Below, in pieces: positions 24,492 to 32,034 of a stretch of 61,021 nt of DNA. Source of the stretch: Alphaproteobacteria bacterium (lineage in GTDB: Bacteria > Pseudomonadota > Alphaproteobacteria > Micropepsales > Micropepsaceae). Both the position numbers and the translations under genes were made by a program. The stretch covers positions 1 through 61,021 of the forward strand of contig JAGWNK010000022.1 of NCBI GenBank assembly GCA_028871345.1, given 5' to 3'. Position 1 is the stretch's first letter; every line of letters starts with the position of its first letter. The notes below the pieces were generated by a model. The model was given only the letters and a program-made list of their open reading frames with translations, was not told the DNA's origin and searched no databases.

Positions 24492-25334
24492 TCAAAGGAC
24501 CGAGATCAGGCGGCCGACATCCGCGATGGCGCCCTCCTGTGCCGCGTACGAAGCGCCGGAATCGGTGACGTAGACCGCCGCCACGATCGGGGCGCGCTTC
24601 GGCGGCCGCAGGATCGCGATGTCGTTGCAGGTGCCGTAGTTGCCCGTCCCCGGTTTGTCGGCGACGGTCCAGTCCGGCGGAATGCCGCCGCGTAGCCGCC
24701 GCTTGCCGATGGCGCCGGCGATCATCCAGCGTTCCAGGCGATCGCGCGACGGCGCCGACAGCACGTCTCCCAGCAAGACCTTTTGCAGGTTCGCCATCAT
24801 CGCGGCAGGCGTGGTCGTGTCGCGCGGATCGCCTGGGATGCAGGTGTTGGCGTCGGGCTCGGTGCGGTCCTGCCGGCTGACGCCGTCGCCCAGGGACCGC
24901 GCGAAGCGCGTCCAGCCCGCGGGTCCGCCCACGTTGCCGAGCAGAAGATCGGCGGCCGTGTTGTCGCTCATCGTGATGATGGCCGCGCACAGATTGAGCA
25001 CGGACATGCCGCCTTCACCGACATGCTGTGTCGTGACGGGCGCGTATGCCAGCAGATCCTTTTTGCCGTAGGTGATGATCCGGTCGGGCTGCTCCTCACC
25101 CGCATCGATGCGCTTCAGGACCATCGTCGCCAAGAGGACCTTGAATGTGCTGCACATCGGGAAGCGTTCGTCGGCGCGATGGGCGAGGCGCCGCCCGTTC
25201 GCGGTATCGATCACCGCGACACCGAGGCGTCCGCCGGTGCGCCGCTCGATGGCGCCAAGGTCATCCTCGGCCAGGACCGGTGCTGCACACGCAGCCAGCG
25301 CACCGAGCATCGCCGAGCGCCTACCGAGCTTCAT
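24492..25334 (-). CDS. Class A beta-lactamase
   Basis: A 280-residue class A serine beta-lactamase with a twin-arginine-like leader (MKLGRRSAMLGALAACAAPV). Motifs: the nucleophile in CSTFK (Ambler 70-73), SDN in MSDNTAAD (130-132), and the omega loop RTEPDAN with Glu166 and Asn170. The triad usually written KTG reads DKPGTG, so Pro stands at position 235 where Thr or Ser is usual. It should hydrolyse penicillins or cephalosporins in the periplasm, but the Pro235 change makes the spectrum uncertain. The ATG (25332-25334) comes 4 bases after the stop of the ClC gene, so the two are co-transcribed. Convergent djlA-like gene ends 4 bases away. Confidence 0.9.
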   Translation of the reverse strand: MKLGRRSAMLGALAACAAPVLAEDDLGAIERRTGGRLGVAVIDTANGRRLAHRADERFPMCSTFKVLLATMVLKRIDAGEEQPDRIITYGKKDLLAYAPVTTQHVGEGGMSVLNLCAAIITMSDNTAADLLLGNVGGPAGWTRFARSLGDGVSRQDRTEPDANTCIPGDPRDTTTPAAMMANLQKVLLGDVLSAPSRDRLERWMIAGAIGKRRLRGGIPPDWTVADKPGTGNYGTCNDIAILRPPKRAPIVAAVYVTDSGASYAAQEGAIADVGRLISVL

Positions 25335-25338
25335 GGCG

Positions 25339-26655
25339 TCATTCCTCCGGATGCAGGAAGCGGTGCGACAGCGCATGATAGACGCCATCGCGGCAGATCA
25401 GCTTCGAACTCGCCGTGGCGATCAGGGCGGCGGCCATCAGCGGCAGAAGCATGGCGTGGTTGTCGGTCATCTCCGAGACGATGACGAAGCTGGTGATCGG
25501 CGCCTGAACGACACCCGCGAAATACGACACCATACCGATGAGGACAATGGCGGAGAGCGGCGCAGCGGGAAACAATTGGGCCAGATCCGCGCCAATCCCG
25601 GCGCCCACCGACAACGACGGCGAAAAGATGCCGCCCGGCAGTCCGCTGATCGCCGACAGTGTCGTAGCGATGAATTTCAACGGCGCAAAGATGAACATCA
25701 GGCTGTGATGGCTGTGCACCAGCTCGCGGGCATAGGCGTAGCCTGTGCCGCTCGTCGCGCCGTCGGAGAGGAAGCCGCAGACGGCGACCAGAAGTCCGCA
25801 GGCGGCGGCGAACTGGATCGCGTGCGCGCGGATCCATGCTCCAGCCCTGCCGGGAATGCCCGTCGGGGTCGCAATCAAGATGCGGCTGAACAGGCCGCCG
25901 GCCAACCCGCCCACCACGCCGCACACCAGGATCGCCAACCAGTCCAGGCCCGGCGACAGCATCGCGGCCGTCGTGCCGAAATATGTATAGTTGCCCATCG
26001 TCGCCAGCGAGAAGAGGCCGGCCAGGATCACCGCGCCGATGACGAGCCCAGACGTGCGCACATCGAACGATCGGCTCATTTCTTCGATGGCAAAGACGAT
26101 CCCCGCCAGGGGCGTGTTGAACGCCGCCGCCACGCCGGCTGCCGCACCCGCCAGGATCAATCCCGGCTGACGACGCGGCGACAGCCGTCCGATCAGAAAC
26201 ATCACCGAGGCGCCGACCTGTACGGTGGGGCCTTCACGTCCGATCGAGGCGCCGAAACAAAGGCCCGCCAGCGTCAGCAGGATCTTGCCGACGGCGGCGC
26301 GCAGCCCCACAAGCTTGGCCCGGTCGCCGGATGCTTCGATCTGGCGGGCGGCGATGGCTTGTGGGATGCCAGAGCCCTGAGTGTTGGGAAAGAAGCGCCG
26401 TGTCACATAGGCGGCGAGGCCGAAGCCGAGCGGGGTTACGACGAACCCCGCATAGGGCGACCAGCGCAGCAACGAGAAATAAAGGCGCTGGGCCTCGTCC
26501 GCACCGAGCGCGAGGCCGACGCCGGCCAGGCCGACGATCAATCCCCCCACCATGAAGATCACTTGGCGCTGCCAGCGCCGGCCCAGAACCTGGGCCAGCC
26601 TCAGGTTGCGGCCGGCCAAAACGAAAGGCTTGAGGAGGGGAATCGGGGATCGCAT
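25339..26655 (-). CDS. ClC-type chloride channel/antiporter
   Basis: A 438-residue ClC protein from ATG 26653-26655 (MRSPIPLLKPFVLAGRNL). A longer frame starting at 26943 would overlap the divergent small gene and has no family similarity. Selectivity-filter motifs are clear: GSGIPQA, GREGPTVQVGA (with the gating Glu, so proton-coupled exchange is possible) and LPGGIFSPSLSVGAG. No C-terminal CBS domains are present, as in short bacterial ClCs. It is the first gene of an operon with the class A beta-lactamase. The physiological link between them is unknown. Confidence 0.9.
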   Translation of the reverse strand: MRSPIPLLKPFVLAGRNLRLAQVLGRRWQRQVIFMVGGLIVGLAGVGLALGADEAQRLYFSLLRWSPYAGFVVTPLGFGLAAYVTRRFFPNTQGSGIPQAIAARQIEASGDRAKLVGLRAAVGKILLTLAGLCFGASIGREGPTVQVGASVMFLIGRLSPRRQPGLILAGAAAGVAAAFNTPLAGIVFAIEEMSRSFDVRTSGLVIGAVILAGLFSLATMGNYTYFGTTAAMLSPGLDWLAILVCGVVGGLAGGLFSRILIATPTGIPGRAGAWIRAHAIQFAAACGLLVAVCGFLSDGATSGTGYAYARELVHSHHSLMFIFAPLKFIATTLSAISGLPGGIFSPSLSVGAGIGADLAQLFPAAPLSAIVLIGMVSYFAGVVQAPITSFVIVSEMTDNHAMLLPLMAAALIATASSKLICRDGVYHALSHRFLHPEE

Positions 26656-26809
26656 CGGGGGCTTATAGCAAGTCGGGGGCGGATTTTTTGCCGGATTTGG
26701 CCCTCGCCGGAGCCCGACGTCATTCATCCCACGGCCGCTCTCTATGGCAGCCCCCCCGGGCACAGCCAGTCCCCAGGGCCCGCCCATGAAATTCCCTGGA
26801 CTCGACCAC

Positions 26810-26840
26810 TTGAAGTTTGATGAAGTTATGATGATATACA
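26810..26840 (+). promoter_or_regulatory. Candidate promoter for the small protein/RHH operon
   Basis: TTGAAG (26810-26815) is followed after 17 bases by GATATA (26833-26838), in an AT-rich patch unlike its GC-rich surroundings. A small inverted repeat AGGC-TGAA-GCCT (26851-26862) lies between it and the ribosome site, where a regulator such as the downstream RHH protein could bind. This is pattern-based only. Confidence 0.4.
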
Positions 26841-26875
26841 CCTCAAAGACAGGCTGAAGCCTGAAGGAGGTACGC

Positions 26876-27211
26876 ATGAGCAAGCTTGGTGTTGGCGTCG
26901 GCCAGGATTTCCCGGTCGGCGATGCCCCGAAGGAACAGTCCACGCATGGCGAAGGCTGCTGCGGCGCAGAGTCCTCCGGGGACCGCTACGAAGCCTGGCG
27001 CCGCTGGCAGGAGCAGAAGCGGTATTGGCGACAGATGCGCGCCGACTGGCGGGCGCGGCGCGCCGCCATGCGCGAGCAATTCCGCCGCGAGGTCTGCGGC
27101 GAGGATGACGACGTCCGCCGTCACCACCGCGTGGTTCACGGCGTCGTGCTCGGTGCCCTGGCCGTGATCGGCTTGGCTGCGCTGTTCGGCCACCACCATG
27201 ACCACAGCTGA
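26876..27211 (+). CDS. Small charged protein with one C-terminal membrane helix
   Basis: Family not recognised. The 111-residue protein has a flexible N-terminus with a CC pair (GEGCCGAES). A strongly basic, Trp/Arg-rich helix spans about residues 40-80 (AWRRWQEQKRYWRQMRADWR). One membrane helix (VHGVVLGALAVIGLAALF) is at about 88-105, and it ends in a His-rich tail (GHHHDHS). AAGGAGGT lies 7 bases before the ATG, a very good ribosome site. The RHH gene follows 10 bases after its stop. The arrangement of a small membrane protein plus an RHH regulator recalls toxin-antitoxin or metal-response pairs, but no known family supports either. Confidence 0.65.
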   Translation: MSKLGVGVGQDFPVGDAPKEQSTHGEGCCGAESSGDRYEAWRRWQEQKRYWRQMRADWRARRAAMREQFRREVCGEDDDVRRHHRVVHGVVLGALAVIGLAALFGHHHDHS

Positions 27212-27221
27212 GGAACCGTCC

Positions 27222-27530
27222 ATGCACGAGTACCACCGCCGCCGCTTTCGCGGCATGACGGCCGAAGCGATGCGCGCTGCCGCCGACGCGATGGAGGCCG
27301 CGGGCGAGGGCGCCGGCCGCACCACGACGCGCGTCCAGCTCGAGATGCCGCCTCAGGCGATGGAGCGCCTGCAGCGTCTCAAGGACCGCACGGAAGCGGC
27401 CTCCTATGCCGAGGTCATCCGCAACGCCTTGCGCCTGTTCGAAGCCCTGGCCGAGGAGCACGGGAAGGGCGCCGAGTTCTTCGTCAAGCGCGCGGATGGC
27501 GAGACGATCGCGTATAAGATCTTCGTCTAG
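27222..27530 (+). CDS. Ribbon-helix-helix-type small regulator
   Basis: A 102-residue protein. The C-terminal half reads as an RHH fold: strand TTRVQLEMPPQAMERLQRL followed by helices TEAASYAEVIRNALRLFEAL. The N-terminal 45 residues are His/Arg/Ala/Met-rich (HEYHRRRFRGM). The ATG at 27222 has TGAGGA about 7 bases upstream; an overlapping start at 27198 is possible. It most likely binds DNA as a dimer and may control its own operon with the preceding small membrane protein. Unusually for RHH repressors the helix-helix part is followed by about 25 residues (FFVKRADGETIAYKIF) that look like a short beta extension. Confidence 0.7.
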   Translation: MHEYHRRRFRGMTAEAMRAAADAMEAAGEGAGRTTTRVQLEMPPQAMERLQRLKDRTEAASYAEVIRNALRLFEALAEEHGKGAEFFVKRADGETIAYKIFV

Positions 27531-27557
27531 GCCCTTCCGCGACCGGAGAGACGAGGG

Positions 27558-28259
27558 ATGCGCATCATCGAGCGACCGTCGCCCAATCACGACGCGCGGC
27601 CATCGGATGTCGTCGACATGCTGGTGCTGCATTACACCGGCATGCCGACGGCCGAGGAGGCCCTGGCGCGGCTGTGCGATCCGCAGGCCAAGGTCTCGGC
27701 GCATTACACGATCGACGAGGACGGCTCGATCTACCGTCACGTGCCCGAGGACCGGCGCGCCTGGCACGCGGGCGTTTCCTGGTGGGCGGGCGAGGCGGGC
27801 GTCAACGGCCGCTCCATCGGCATCGAACTCGTCAATCCGGGCCACGAGTTCGGCTATCGCCCGTTTCCGCATGCGCAGATCGCGGCCCTGATCGACCTGT
27901 CGAGCGCCATCCTGCGCCGCCATCGGATTCCGGCGAAGCAGGTCCTGGGTCATTCCGACGTGGCGCCCGGGCGAAAAACCGATCCGGGCGAGCTTTTCCC
28001 TTGGAAGCAGCTCGCCGAATTCGGCATCGGAGAGTGGCCGGCGCACCCTGCCCACGAGAGCGGGCCGAAATCGGCCGAGATATCGCCGGGCGACTTCGCC
28101 GCCGTGCTCTCGCGCTTCGGCTACGGTCTTGCACCGGATGTCGACGTGCCGCTCGGCGCCGTCATCACCGCCTTCCAGCGTCATTTCCGCCCGTCATGCA
28201 TCGACGGCGTGGCAGATGGCGAATGCGCGGGCATACTCGCGGCCTTGCTGGCCTCTTAA
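27558..28259 (+). CDS. N-acetylmuramoyl-L-alanine amidase (AmpD/AmiD type) with peptidoglycan-binding domain
   Basis: A 233-residue zinc amidase of the Amidase_2 family. The first half carries VDMLVLHYTGM (first zinc His), SAHYTIDEDGSIY, WHAGVSWW, IGIELVNPGHEFGY and VLGHSDVAPGRKTDPG (last His and Asp). The C-terminal part from about residue 170 (FAAVLSRFGYGL, AVITAFQRHFRP) resembles a PG_binding_1 helical domain. No signal peptide is seen, so a cytoplasmic role in cell-wall recycling is likely, cutting anhydro-muropeptides between MurNAc and L-Ala. Its position just before rnpB and mraZ is usual in alphaproteobacteria. Confidence 0.9.
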   Translation: MRIIERPSPNHDARPSDVVDMLVLHYTGMPTAEEALARLCDPQAKVSAHYTIDEDGSIYRHVPEDRRAWHAGVSWWAGEAGVNGRSIGIELVNPGHEFGYRPFPHAQIAALIDLSSAILRRHRIPAKQVLGHSDVAPGRKTDPGELFPWKQLAEFGIGEWPAHPAHESGPKSAEISPGDFAAVLSRFGYGLAPDVDVPLGAVITAFQRHFRPSCIDGVADGECAGILAALLAS

Positions 28260-28292
28260 GCTCGCAGAGGGAATCCGCATCAGGTGGCGAGA

Positions 28293-28646
28293 ATGCCGGA
28301 CGCGATCCGTCTTGCTGAGAAGCTGAAGCTGTTCTCCGACCTGTGGTCGCCGAAGATCGTCGCGGCCTTCAACGGCCATGACGTCATGGTGGTCAAGGTG
28401 AAAGGCGAGTTCGTCTGGCATTCGCATCCCGACACCGACGACTTCTTTCTCGTCCTCAAGGGCAGCCTTCTCATCCAGATGCGCGACGGCGAGGTGACCC
28501 TCGGCGCCGGCGATCTTTATGTGGTGCCCAAAGGCGTCGAGCATCGCCCCGTCGCCGTGGAAGAGACCCATCTCTTGCTGATCGAGCCTGCCGGCACGCC
28601 CAACACGGGCGACGCAGCCACGGCGGCCGTCAAGAAGGCGATCTGA
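28293..28646 (+). CDS. Cupin-domain protein
   Basis: A 117-residue single-domain cupin. Motif 1 is WHSHPDTDDFFLVLKG (metal His/His/Glu-type set, here with Asp at the third place), and motif 2 is AGDLYVVPKGVEHRPVA. Such small cupins bind a metal and act as isomerases, dioxygenases or ligand sensors; the actual job here is unknown. The ATG at 28293 has AGGTGG about 6 bases upstream, and a GTG 9 bases earlier is possible. It is followed after 2 bases by the first racemase gene, so it belongs to that operon. Confidence 0.85.
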   Translation: MPDAIRLAEKLKLFSDLWSPKIVAAFNGHDVMVVKVKGEFVWHSHPDTDDFFLVLKGSLLIQMRDGEVTLGAGDLYVVPKGVEHRPVAVEETHLLLIEPAGTPNTGDAATAAVKKAI

Positions 28647-28648
28647 GG

Positions 28649-29350
28649 ATGCAGACCATCGGCCTCATCGGCGGCATGACGTGGGAATCCACCGAGCTCT
28701 ATTATCGCATCATCAACCGGGAGGTTCAGAAGCGCCTGGGCGGCCTGCACTCGGCGCGCATCCTGTTGCACTCCATCGATTTCGACGACATGGCCGCCCT
28801 GCAGCGGGCCGCCAAATGGGAGGAAGCCGCGGCTCTGCTGTCCGCCGCCGGGCGCCACCTGGTGCAGGGCGGGGCGCGGTTCCTGGCGCTGTGCTGCAAC
28901 ACCATGCACTGCGTTTCGGATGTCATCGAGCGCGACGCCGGCGCGCCGCTCATGCACATCGCCGATCCCCTGGGGTCGGCCGTGAGAGACACCGAGCTGT
29001 CGACCATCGGTCTCCTCGGCACGCGCTACACCATGGAGAAGCCCGAGGTCATCACCGCCCGCCTCGCGGACAAGTACGGCTTGCGCGTGCTGGTGCCGGA
29101 GGGCGAAGAGGCGCTCGAAGTCCACCGCATCATCTACGAGGAGCTCGGGCGCGGCGCGTTCCGCGACGTTTCGCGCGCCTTCTATCGCCGCGCCATGGCT
29201 CATCTGATCGCGCGCGGGGCGCAGGGCATCGTCCTCGGCTGCACCGAACTGCCGCTGATCATCAAGCCCGAAGACAGCCCCGTGCCGCTGTTCGACACGG
29301 CCGAACTGCATGCCCGCGCCATCGCGGCCCGGGCCCTGGAAGACGCATGA
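28649..29350 (+). CDS. Aspartate/glutamate racemase family protein, copy 1
   Basis: A 233-residue member of the PLP-independent Asp/Glu racemase family (YgeA/RacX-like). The two catalytic cysteines are visible, one in ALCCNTMHCV (about residue 83) and one in VLGCTELPLII (about 194). The N-terminus TIGLIGGMTWEST is the family signature. It would interconvert amino acid enantiomers; YgeA-like members act on several amino acids. It lies 2 bases after the cupin gene and overlaps the second racemase by ATGA. Its first 35 bases after the start region (28653-28687) are identical to the start of copy 2. Confidence 0.88.
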   Translation: MQTIGLIGGMTWESTELYYRIINREVQKRLGGLHSARILLHSIDFDDMAALQRAAKWEEAAALLSAAGRHLVQGGARFLALCCNTMHCVSDVIERDAGAPLMHIADPLGSAVRDTELSTIGLLGTRYTMEKPEVITARLADKYGLRVLVPEGEEALEVHRIIYEELGRGAFRDVSRAFYRRAMAHLIARGAQGIVLGCTELPLIIKPEDSPVPLFDTAELHARAIAARALEDA

Positions 29351-30036
29351 AGACCATCGGCCTCATCGGCGGCATGACGTGGGAAGCCACTGAGATCTAT
29401 TACCGGCTGATCAATCGGGCGGTGCAGCAACACCTGGGCGGATTGCATTCCGCCGACATCGTGATGCGCTCGCTCGACTTCGCAGAGCCCGAGATGCTGG
29501 CGCGCACGGGGCAATGGAACGCCCTGGCGGCGCTGTTCATCAAGACGGCGCGCGAACTGCAGAGCGCGGGCGCCGGCGTGCTGCTGTTGTGCGCCAACAC
29601 CGCCCATCGTGTGGCCGAGCAGGTCGAAGCCGCCATCTCGATCCCGCTCATTCACATCTGCGACGCCACGGCGGCACGCATCGCGGCCGACGGGCTCGAG
29701 CGCGTCTGTCTCATCGGCACCGCCTATACGATGCGGGAAGACTTCTTCAAGGACCGCGTCAAGGCGCGCGGCATCGACGTTTTCGTTCCCGACGATGCCG
29801 ACCGGGCCGAAATCCACCGCGTGATCTTCGAGGAGATCGTCCTGGGCCGGCTGGAGGAAAAGTCCCGGCAGGCCTATCGCGAGATCATCGCCCGCCAGGT
29901 GGCCGGCGGGGCGCAGGGCGTCATCCTGGGATGCACGGAAATCCCGCTCCTGATCGGCCCTGCCGACAGTCCGGTGCCGCTCTACGACACCACACAACTG
30001 CACGCGCTTGCCGCGGTCGAGCGCGCCCTGCCATAA
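29347..30036 (+). CDS. Aspartate/glutamate racemase family protein, copy 2
   Basis: A 229-residue paralogue of the preceding gene. Its cysteines are in LLCANTAHRV (about residue 83) and ILGCTEIPLLI (about 194). The start is the ATG at 29347, which overlaps the previous TGA. The N-terminal signature is nearly identical to copy 1 (TIGLIGGMTWEATE), while the rest has diverged to roughly half identity by eye, so the copies probably differ in substrate. The stop is 6 bases before the start of the RNase P RNA, whose promoter must therefore lie inside this gene. Confidence 0.88.
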   Translation: MKTIGLIGGMTWEATEIYYRLINRAVQQHLGGLHSADIVMRSLDFAEPEMLARTGQWNALAALFIKTARELQSAGAGVLLLCANTAHRVAEQVEAAISIPLIHICDATAARIAADGLERVCLIGTAYTMREDFFKDRVKARGIDVFVPDDADRAEIHRVIFEEIVLGRLEEKSRQAYREIIARQVAGGAQGVILGCTEIPLLIGPADSPVPLYDTTQLHALAAVERALP

Positions 30037-30042
30037 TGGCGC

Positions 30043-30418
30043 CGCGTCAGATGGCCGGATGGCCGCGGCGCCCCGCAAGAGGCGTCGAGGAAAGTCCGGG
30101 CTCCACGGAGACACGGTGACGGATAACATCCGCCGGGGGCGACCCCAGGGACAGCGCCACAGAAATGACACCGCCTAAGACCCTAAAGGTCCGGCAAGGT
30201 TGAAATGGTGCGGTAAGAGCGCACCGCGGCCCTGGCAACAGGGACGGCATGGCAAGCCCCACCGGGAGCAAGACCAAATAGGGACGGCACGTAACCTGTT
30301 TCCGGGTAGCCGTCCGGGTCGGTCGCGTGAGGTGCGTGGCGACATGCATCCCAGAGGAATGGCCATCGTTCCGTCTACGGATGGAATACAGAACCCGGCT
30401 TACAGGCCATCTGACGCG
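30043..30418 (+). ncRNA. rnpB: RNase P RNA, bacterial class A
   Basis: The catalytic RNA of ribonuclease P, which trims the 5' leader of pre-tRNAs. Conserved core blocks are present in order: GAGGAAAGTCCGGGCTCCA (about 30087-30105, the CR-I region), the CAGGGACAGCGCCACAGAAA part of P5-P8 region near 30146-30165, AAGGTTGAAATGGTGCGGTA, AGAGCGCACCG, and at the 3' side GGAATACAGAACCCGGCTTA. The outer P1 helix pairs CGCGTCAG (30043-30050) with CTGACGCG (30411-30418), which sets the ends. A short T-rich run follows. Placement before mraZ is usual in alphaproteobacteria. Confidence 0.95.
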
Positions 30419-30540
30419 TTTTCTTCCGCGCAGCCGACAAGGGCAGGCTCGCGGGCGCAGAATTCGGGCTGGAAGGGAGGGCCGGTCACCGAATCCTGTC
30501 GCCGGCAGAGAAACCGCTCGCGAATTTCCGCAATCGCTTC

Positions 30541-30852
30541 TTATTGGCGGAAAAATCGCTTTTGCGTTTCGTACGCGTCTGCTACAGATGGTTCAAACCT
30601 TGGGGAGTTCGGGGCCGCCGGCTGGGATCGCGCGGCCCCAGTCATTTCCGACACGCATGGATTGGGATGCAGGGGGCCGCGAGTCCCTTCATCGAAGCGC
30701 TTGTCCAATAGATCGTTCAACGCGTCGAATGTCTCCCGGCGGTCCGCCGCCTCGTAGAGCGTTTCGTAGTCTTTTCCGAATGCCAGCCAGATCGCCGCAT
30801 TTTGTCGGATCGGATATTTCACCAATAGCGCCGCATCAACTCTTTCGCCCAT
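30541..30852 (-). CDS. Hypothetical protein overlapping the trmO 3' end
   Basis: A 103-residue frame from ATG 30850-30852, starting inside the last 34 bases of trmO. Its N-terminal half (VKYPIRQNAAIWLAFGKDYE, then LYEAADRRETFDALNDLLD) looks like a structured helical protein. The C-terminal third is Pro/Ser-rich and less convincing. No family is recognised and no ribosome site is obvious, so expression would rely on coupling to trmO. Confidence 0.35.
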   Translation of the reverse strand: MGERVDAALLVKYPIRQNAAIWLAFGKDYETLYEAADRRETFDALNDLLDKRFDEGTRGPLHPNPCVSEMTGAARSQPAAPNSPRFEPSVADAYETQKRFFRQ

Positions 30853-31286
30853 AGAGGCTCGTGCAGCGGTCCACGCGGCAGAAAGCCCGCCATCACCGGC
30901 TTGAGGTCGAGCACCGGCGTGCCGTCGATGGCGTCGAGCCCGCGCACCGTCAGCGTCGTTCCGTCTACGGACAATATTTCGCAGATGGTGGCGCCGATGC
31001 GATTCGGCCGGTCCTTGCCGCGCTGGGCGAAGATGCCGACCTTCGGCCAGGCCGTGTTGCCGCGCGGATGGCGCGCCCCGGTCTCCACCGTTTCCGCCGG
31101 CGCTTGGTGGAAATGAAACAGCACCTCGACGTGCGAGAAGGCCTCGAGTCCTGTCAGCGCCGCCGGCCCGAAGCGTCGCGAATCAAGAACGATATCGGCC
31201 GCTTCCGGTCCCCAGGCATCGTCCTCTGCCGCCATCCGGCGCGTATGGACCAAGCCCACCGGCGTCATCGTGATCGTCTCGGTCAT
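30819..31286 (-). CDS. trmO: tRNA (N6-threonylcarbamoyladenosine37-N6)-methyltransferase TrmO family
   Basis: A 155-residue protein of the TsaA/TrmO family, which methylates t6A37 in certain tRNAs with S-adenosylmethionine. Family segments: PVGLVHTRR near the start, ALTGLEAFSHVEVLFHFHQ, then RHPRGNTAWPKVGIFAQRGKDRPNRIG (seen as HPRGN, WPKVGIFAQRGKDRPNRIG), and LDLKPVMAGFLPRG. E. coli TrmO has an extra C-terminal domain absent here, as in shorter archaeal and bacterial relatives. The ATG at 31284-31286 has GAGGATG close upstream. It diverges from mraZ, with 283 bp between the starts. Confidence 0.82.
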   Translation of the reverse strand: MTETITMTPVGLVHTRRMAAEDDAWGPEAADIVLDSRRFGPAALTGLEAFSHVEVLFHFHQAPAETVETGARHPRGNTAWPKVGIFAQRGKDRPNRIGATICEILSVDGTTLTVRGLDAIDGTPVLDLKPVMAGFLPRGPLHEPLWAKELMRRYW

Positions 31287-31326
31287 GTCATCCTCGAACA
31301 AACGAAGAACGAATAGAAGGGTAAGC

Positions 31327-31403
31327 TTAATCGAATATTTACAGGGATTACTCTAGTCTTACACTGTTTGCTGTTTGTTCCAGGACTCGCTAGCCCTAGA
31401 CTC
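31327..31403. promoter_or_regulatory. CtrA-like site and two GANTC methylation sites between trmO and mraZ
   Basis: TTAA-N7-TTTAC (31327-31342) differs by one base from the alphaproteobacterial CtrA consensus TTAA-N7-TTAAC. Two GACTC sites, of the CcrM methylation type GANTC, lie at 31384-31388 and 31399-31403. Together they suggest cell-cycle control of the division operon and/or trmO. Caulobacter controls division genes this way; its use here is inferred from the pattern. Confidence 0.4.
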
Positions 31404-31453
31404 GGAAGCTCCATAGGTAGACCCTCAAGCCCCTATAATTCCTAGACTTTTCG

Positions 31454-31493
31454 TTGACCCCCAGTTTAGACCATGCTATCCCATACTGTCCCA
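31454..31493 (+). promoter_or_regulatory. dcw operon promoter overlapped by an MraZ-type operator
   Basis: TTGACC (31454-31459), 16 bases, CTATCC (31476-31481) fits the alphaproteobacterial housekeeping pattern TTGAC/CTATC. Over it, on the minus strand, TGGG occurs at 31490-31493, 31480-31483 and 31460-31463, with a degenerate TGGT at 31470-31473, exactly 10 bases apart. The known MraZ operator is TGGGN repeated with 5-base spacers, i.e. the same 10-base period. MraZ binding here would block polymerase and so repress the whole operon. Confidence 0.7.
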
Positions 31494-31569
31494 TGGACTG
31501 TGAGGGCCGGCCAACCCCTGTAAACGGCAGCCGGACCCTTTCCCAGGCGACGAGAGGGGGCTTTTGGCC

Positions 31570-32034
31570 ATGTCTGCGCAGGTCCAGCCGTTCATGTCGA
31601 CGGTGACCGGCACGCTCGATGCGAAGGGGCGCGTCTGCGTTCCCGCCTCGCTGCGCCAGGTTCTGGCTGCGCAAAACACGCCCGGCGTCTATGTCATTCC
31701 GTCCTTCGTCGAGCCGTGCCTGGAATGCTTCGGCGAAGATGTGCTGCAATCCTTCAGCCGCGAGATCGCCACCTCCAATCCCTTCTTCACCAAAGATTTC
31801 AACGCCCGCGCCGCCGTGGTCCTGGGCGAAACCCGCTCGCTGCCGCTCGACGAGAACGGCCGCATCCGTCTGCCGGACGACTTGATCGCGCATGCCGGCC
31901 TCAAGGACCAGGCGGTGTTCGTGGGCCTCGGCACCAAGTTCCAGATCTGGGAACCCGAGAAATATCGCGCCGTGCGCGCCGAGCGGCTCAAGCAGGCGCT
32001 GGCGGTCCTCAACGCCCAGGGGACTCTGCCATGA
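31570..32034 (+). CDS. mraZ: Transcriptional regulator MraZ
   Basis: A 154-residue protein made of two SpoVT-AbrB-like halves: residues ~7-60 ([20 protein letters not shown]) and ~80-130 ([19 protein letters not shown]). It forms a ring that binds TGGG repeats and represses its own operon; a matching operator lies 80-110 bases upstream. The ATG at 31570 is preceded by GAGAGGGGG at about 10 bases; an in-frame TTG two codons earlier is possible. It overlaps rsmH by ATGA and is the first gene of a division/cell wall operon running at least to ftsA. Confidence 0.95.
   Translation: MSAQVQPFMSTVTGTLDAKGRVCVPASLRQVLAAQNTPGVYVIPSFVEPCLECFGEDVLQSFSREIATSNPFFTKDFNARAAVVLGETRSLPLDENGRIRLPDDLIAHAGLKDQAVFVGLGTKFQIWEPEKYRAVRAERLKQALAVLNAQGTLP

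Noticed and set aside
24492..25334. Carbapenemase-type Cys69-Cys238 disulfide in the beta-lactamase
   Set aside because: A Cys is present next to the nucleophile (CSTFK), but the second Cys lies several residues after position 238 (TGNYGTC), so the diagnostic disulfide is not supported.
25072..26820. 582-residue plus-strand frame across the beta-lactamase/ClC region
   Set aside because: Arg/Gln/Asp-rich translation without any domain; it is the complement of two clear membrane/exported genes.
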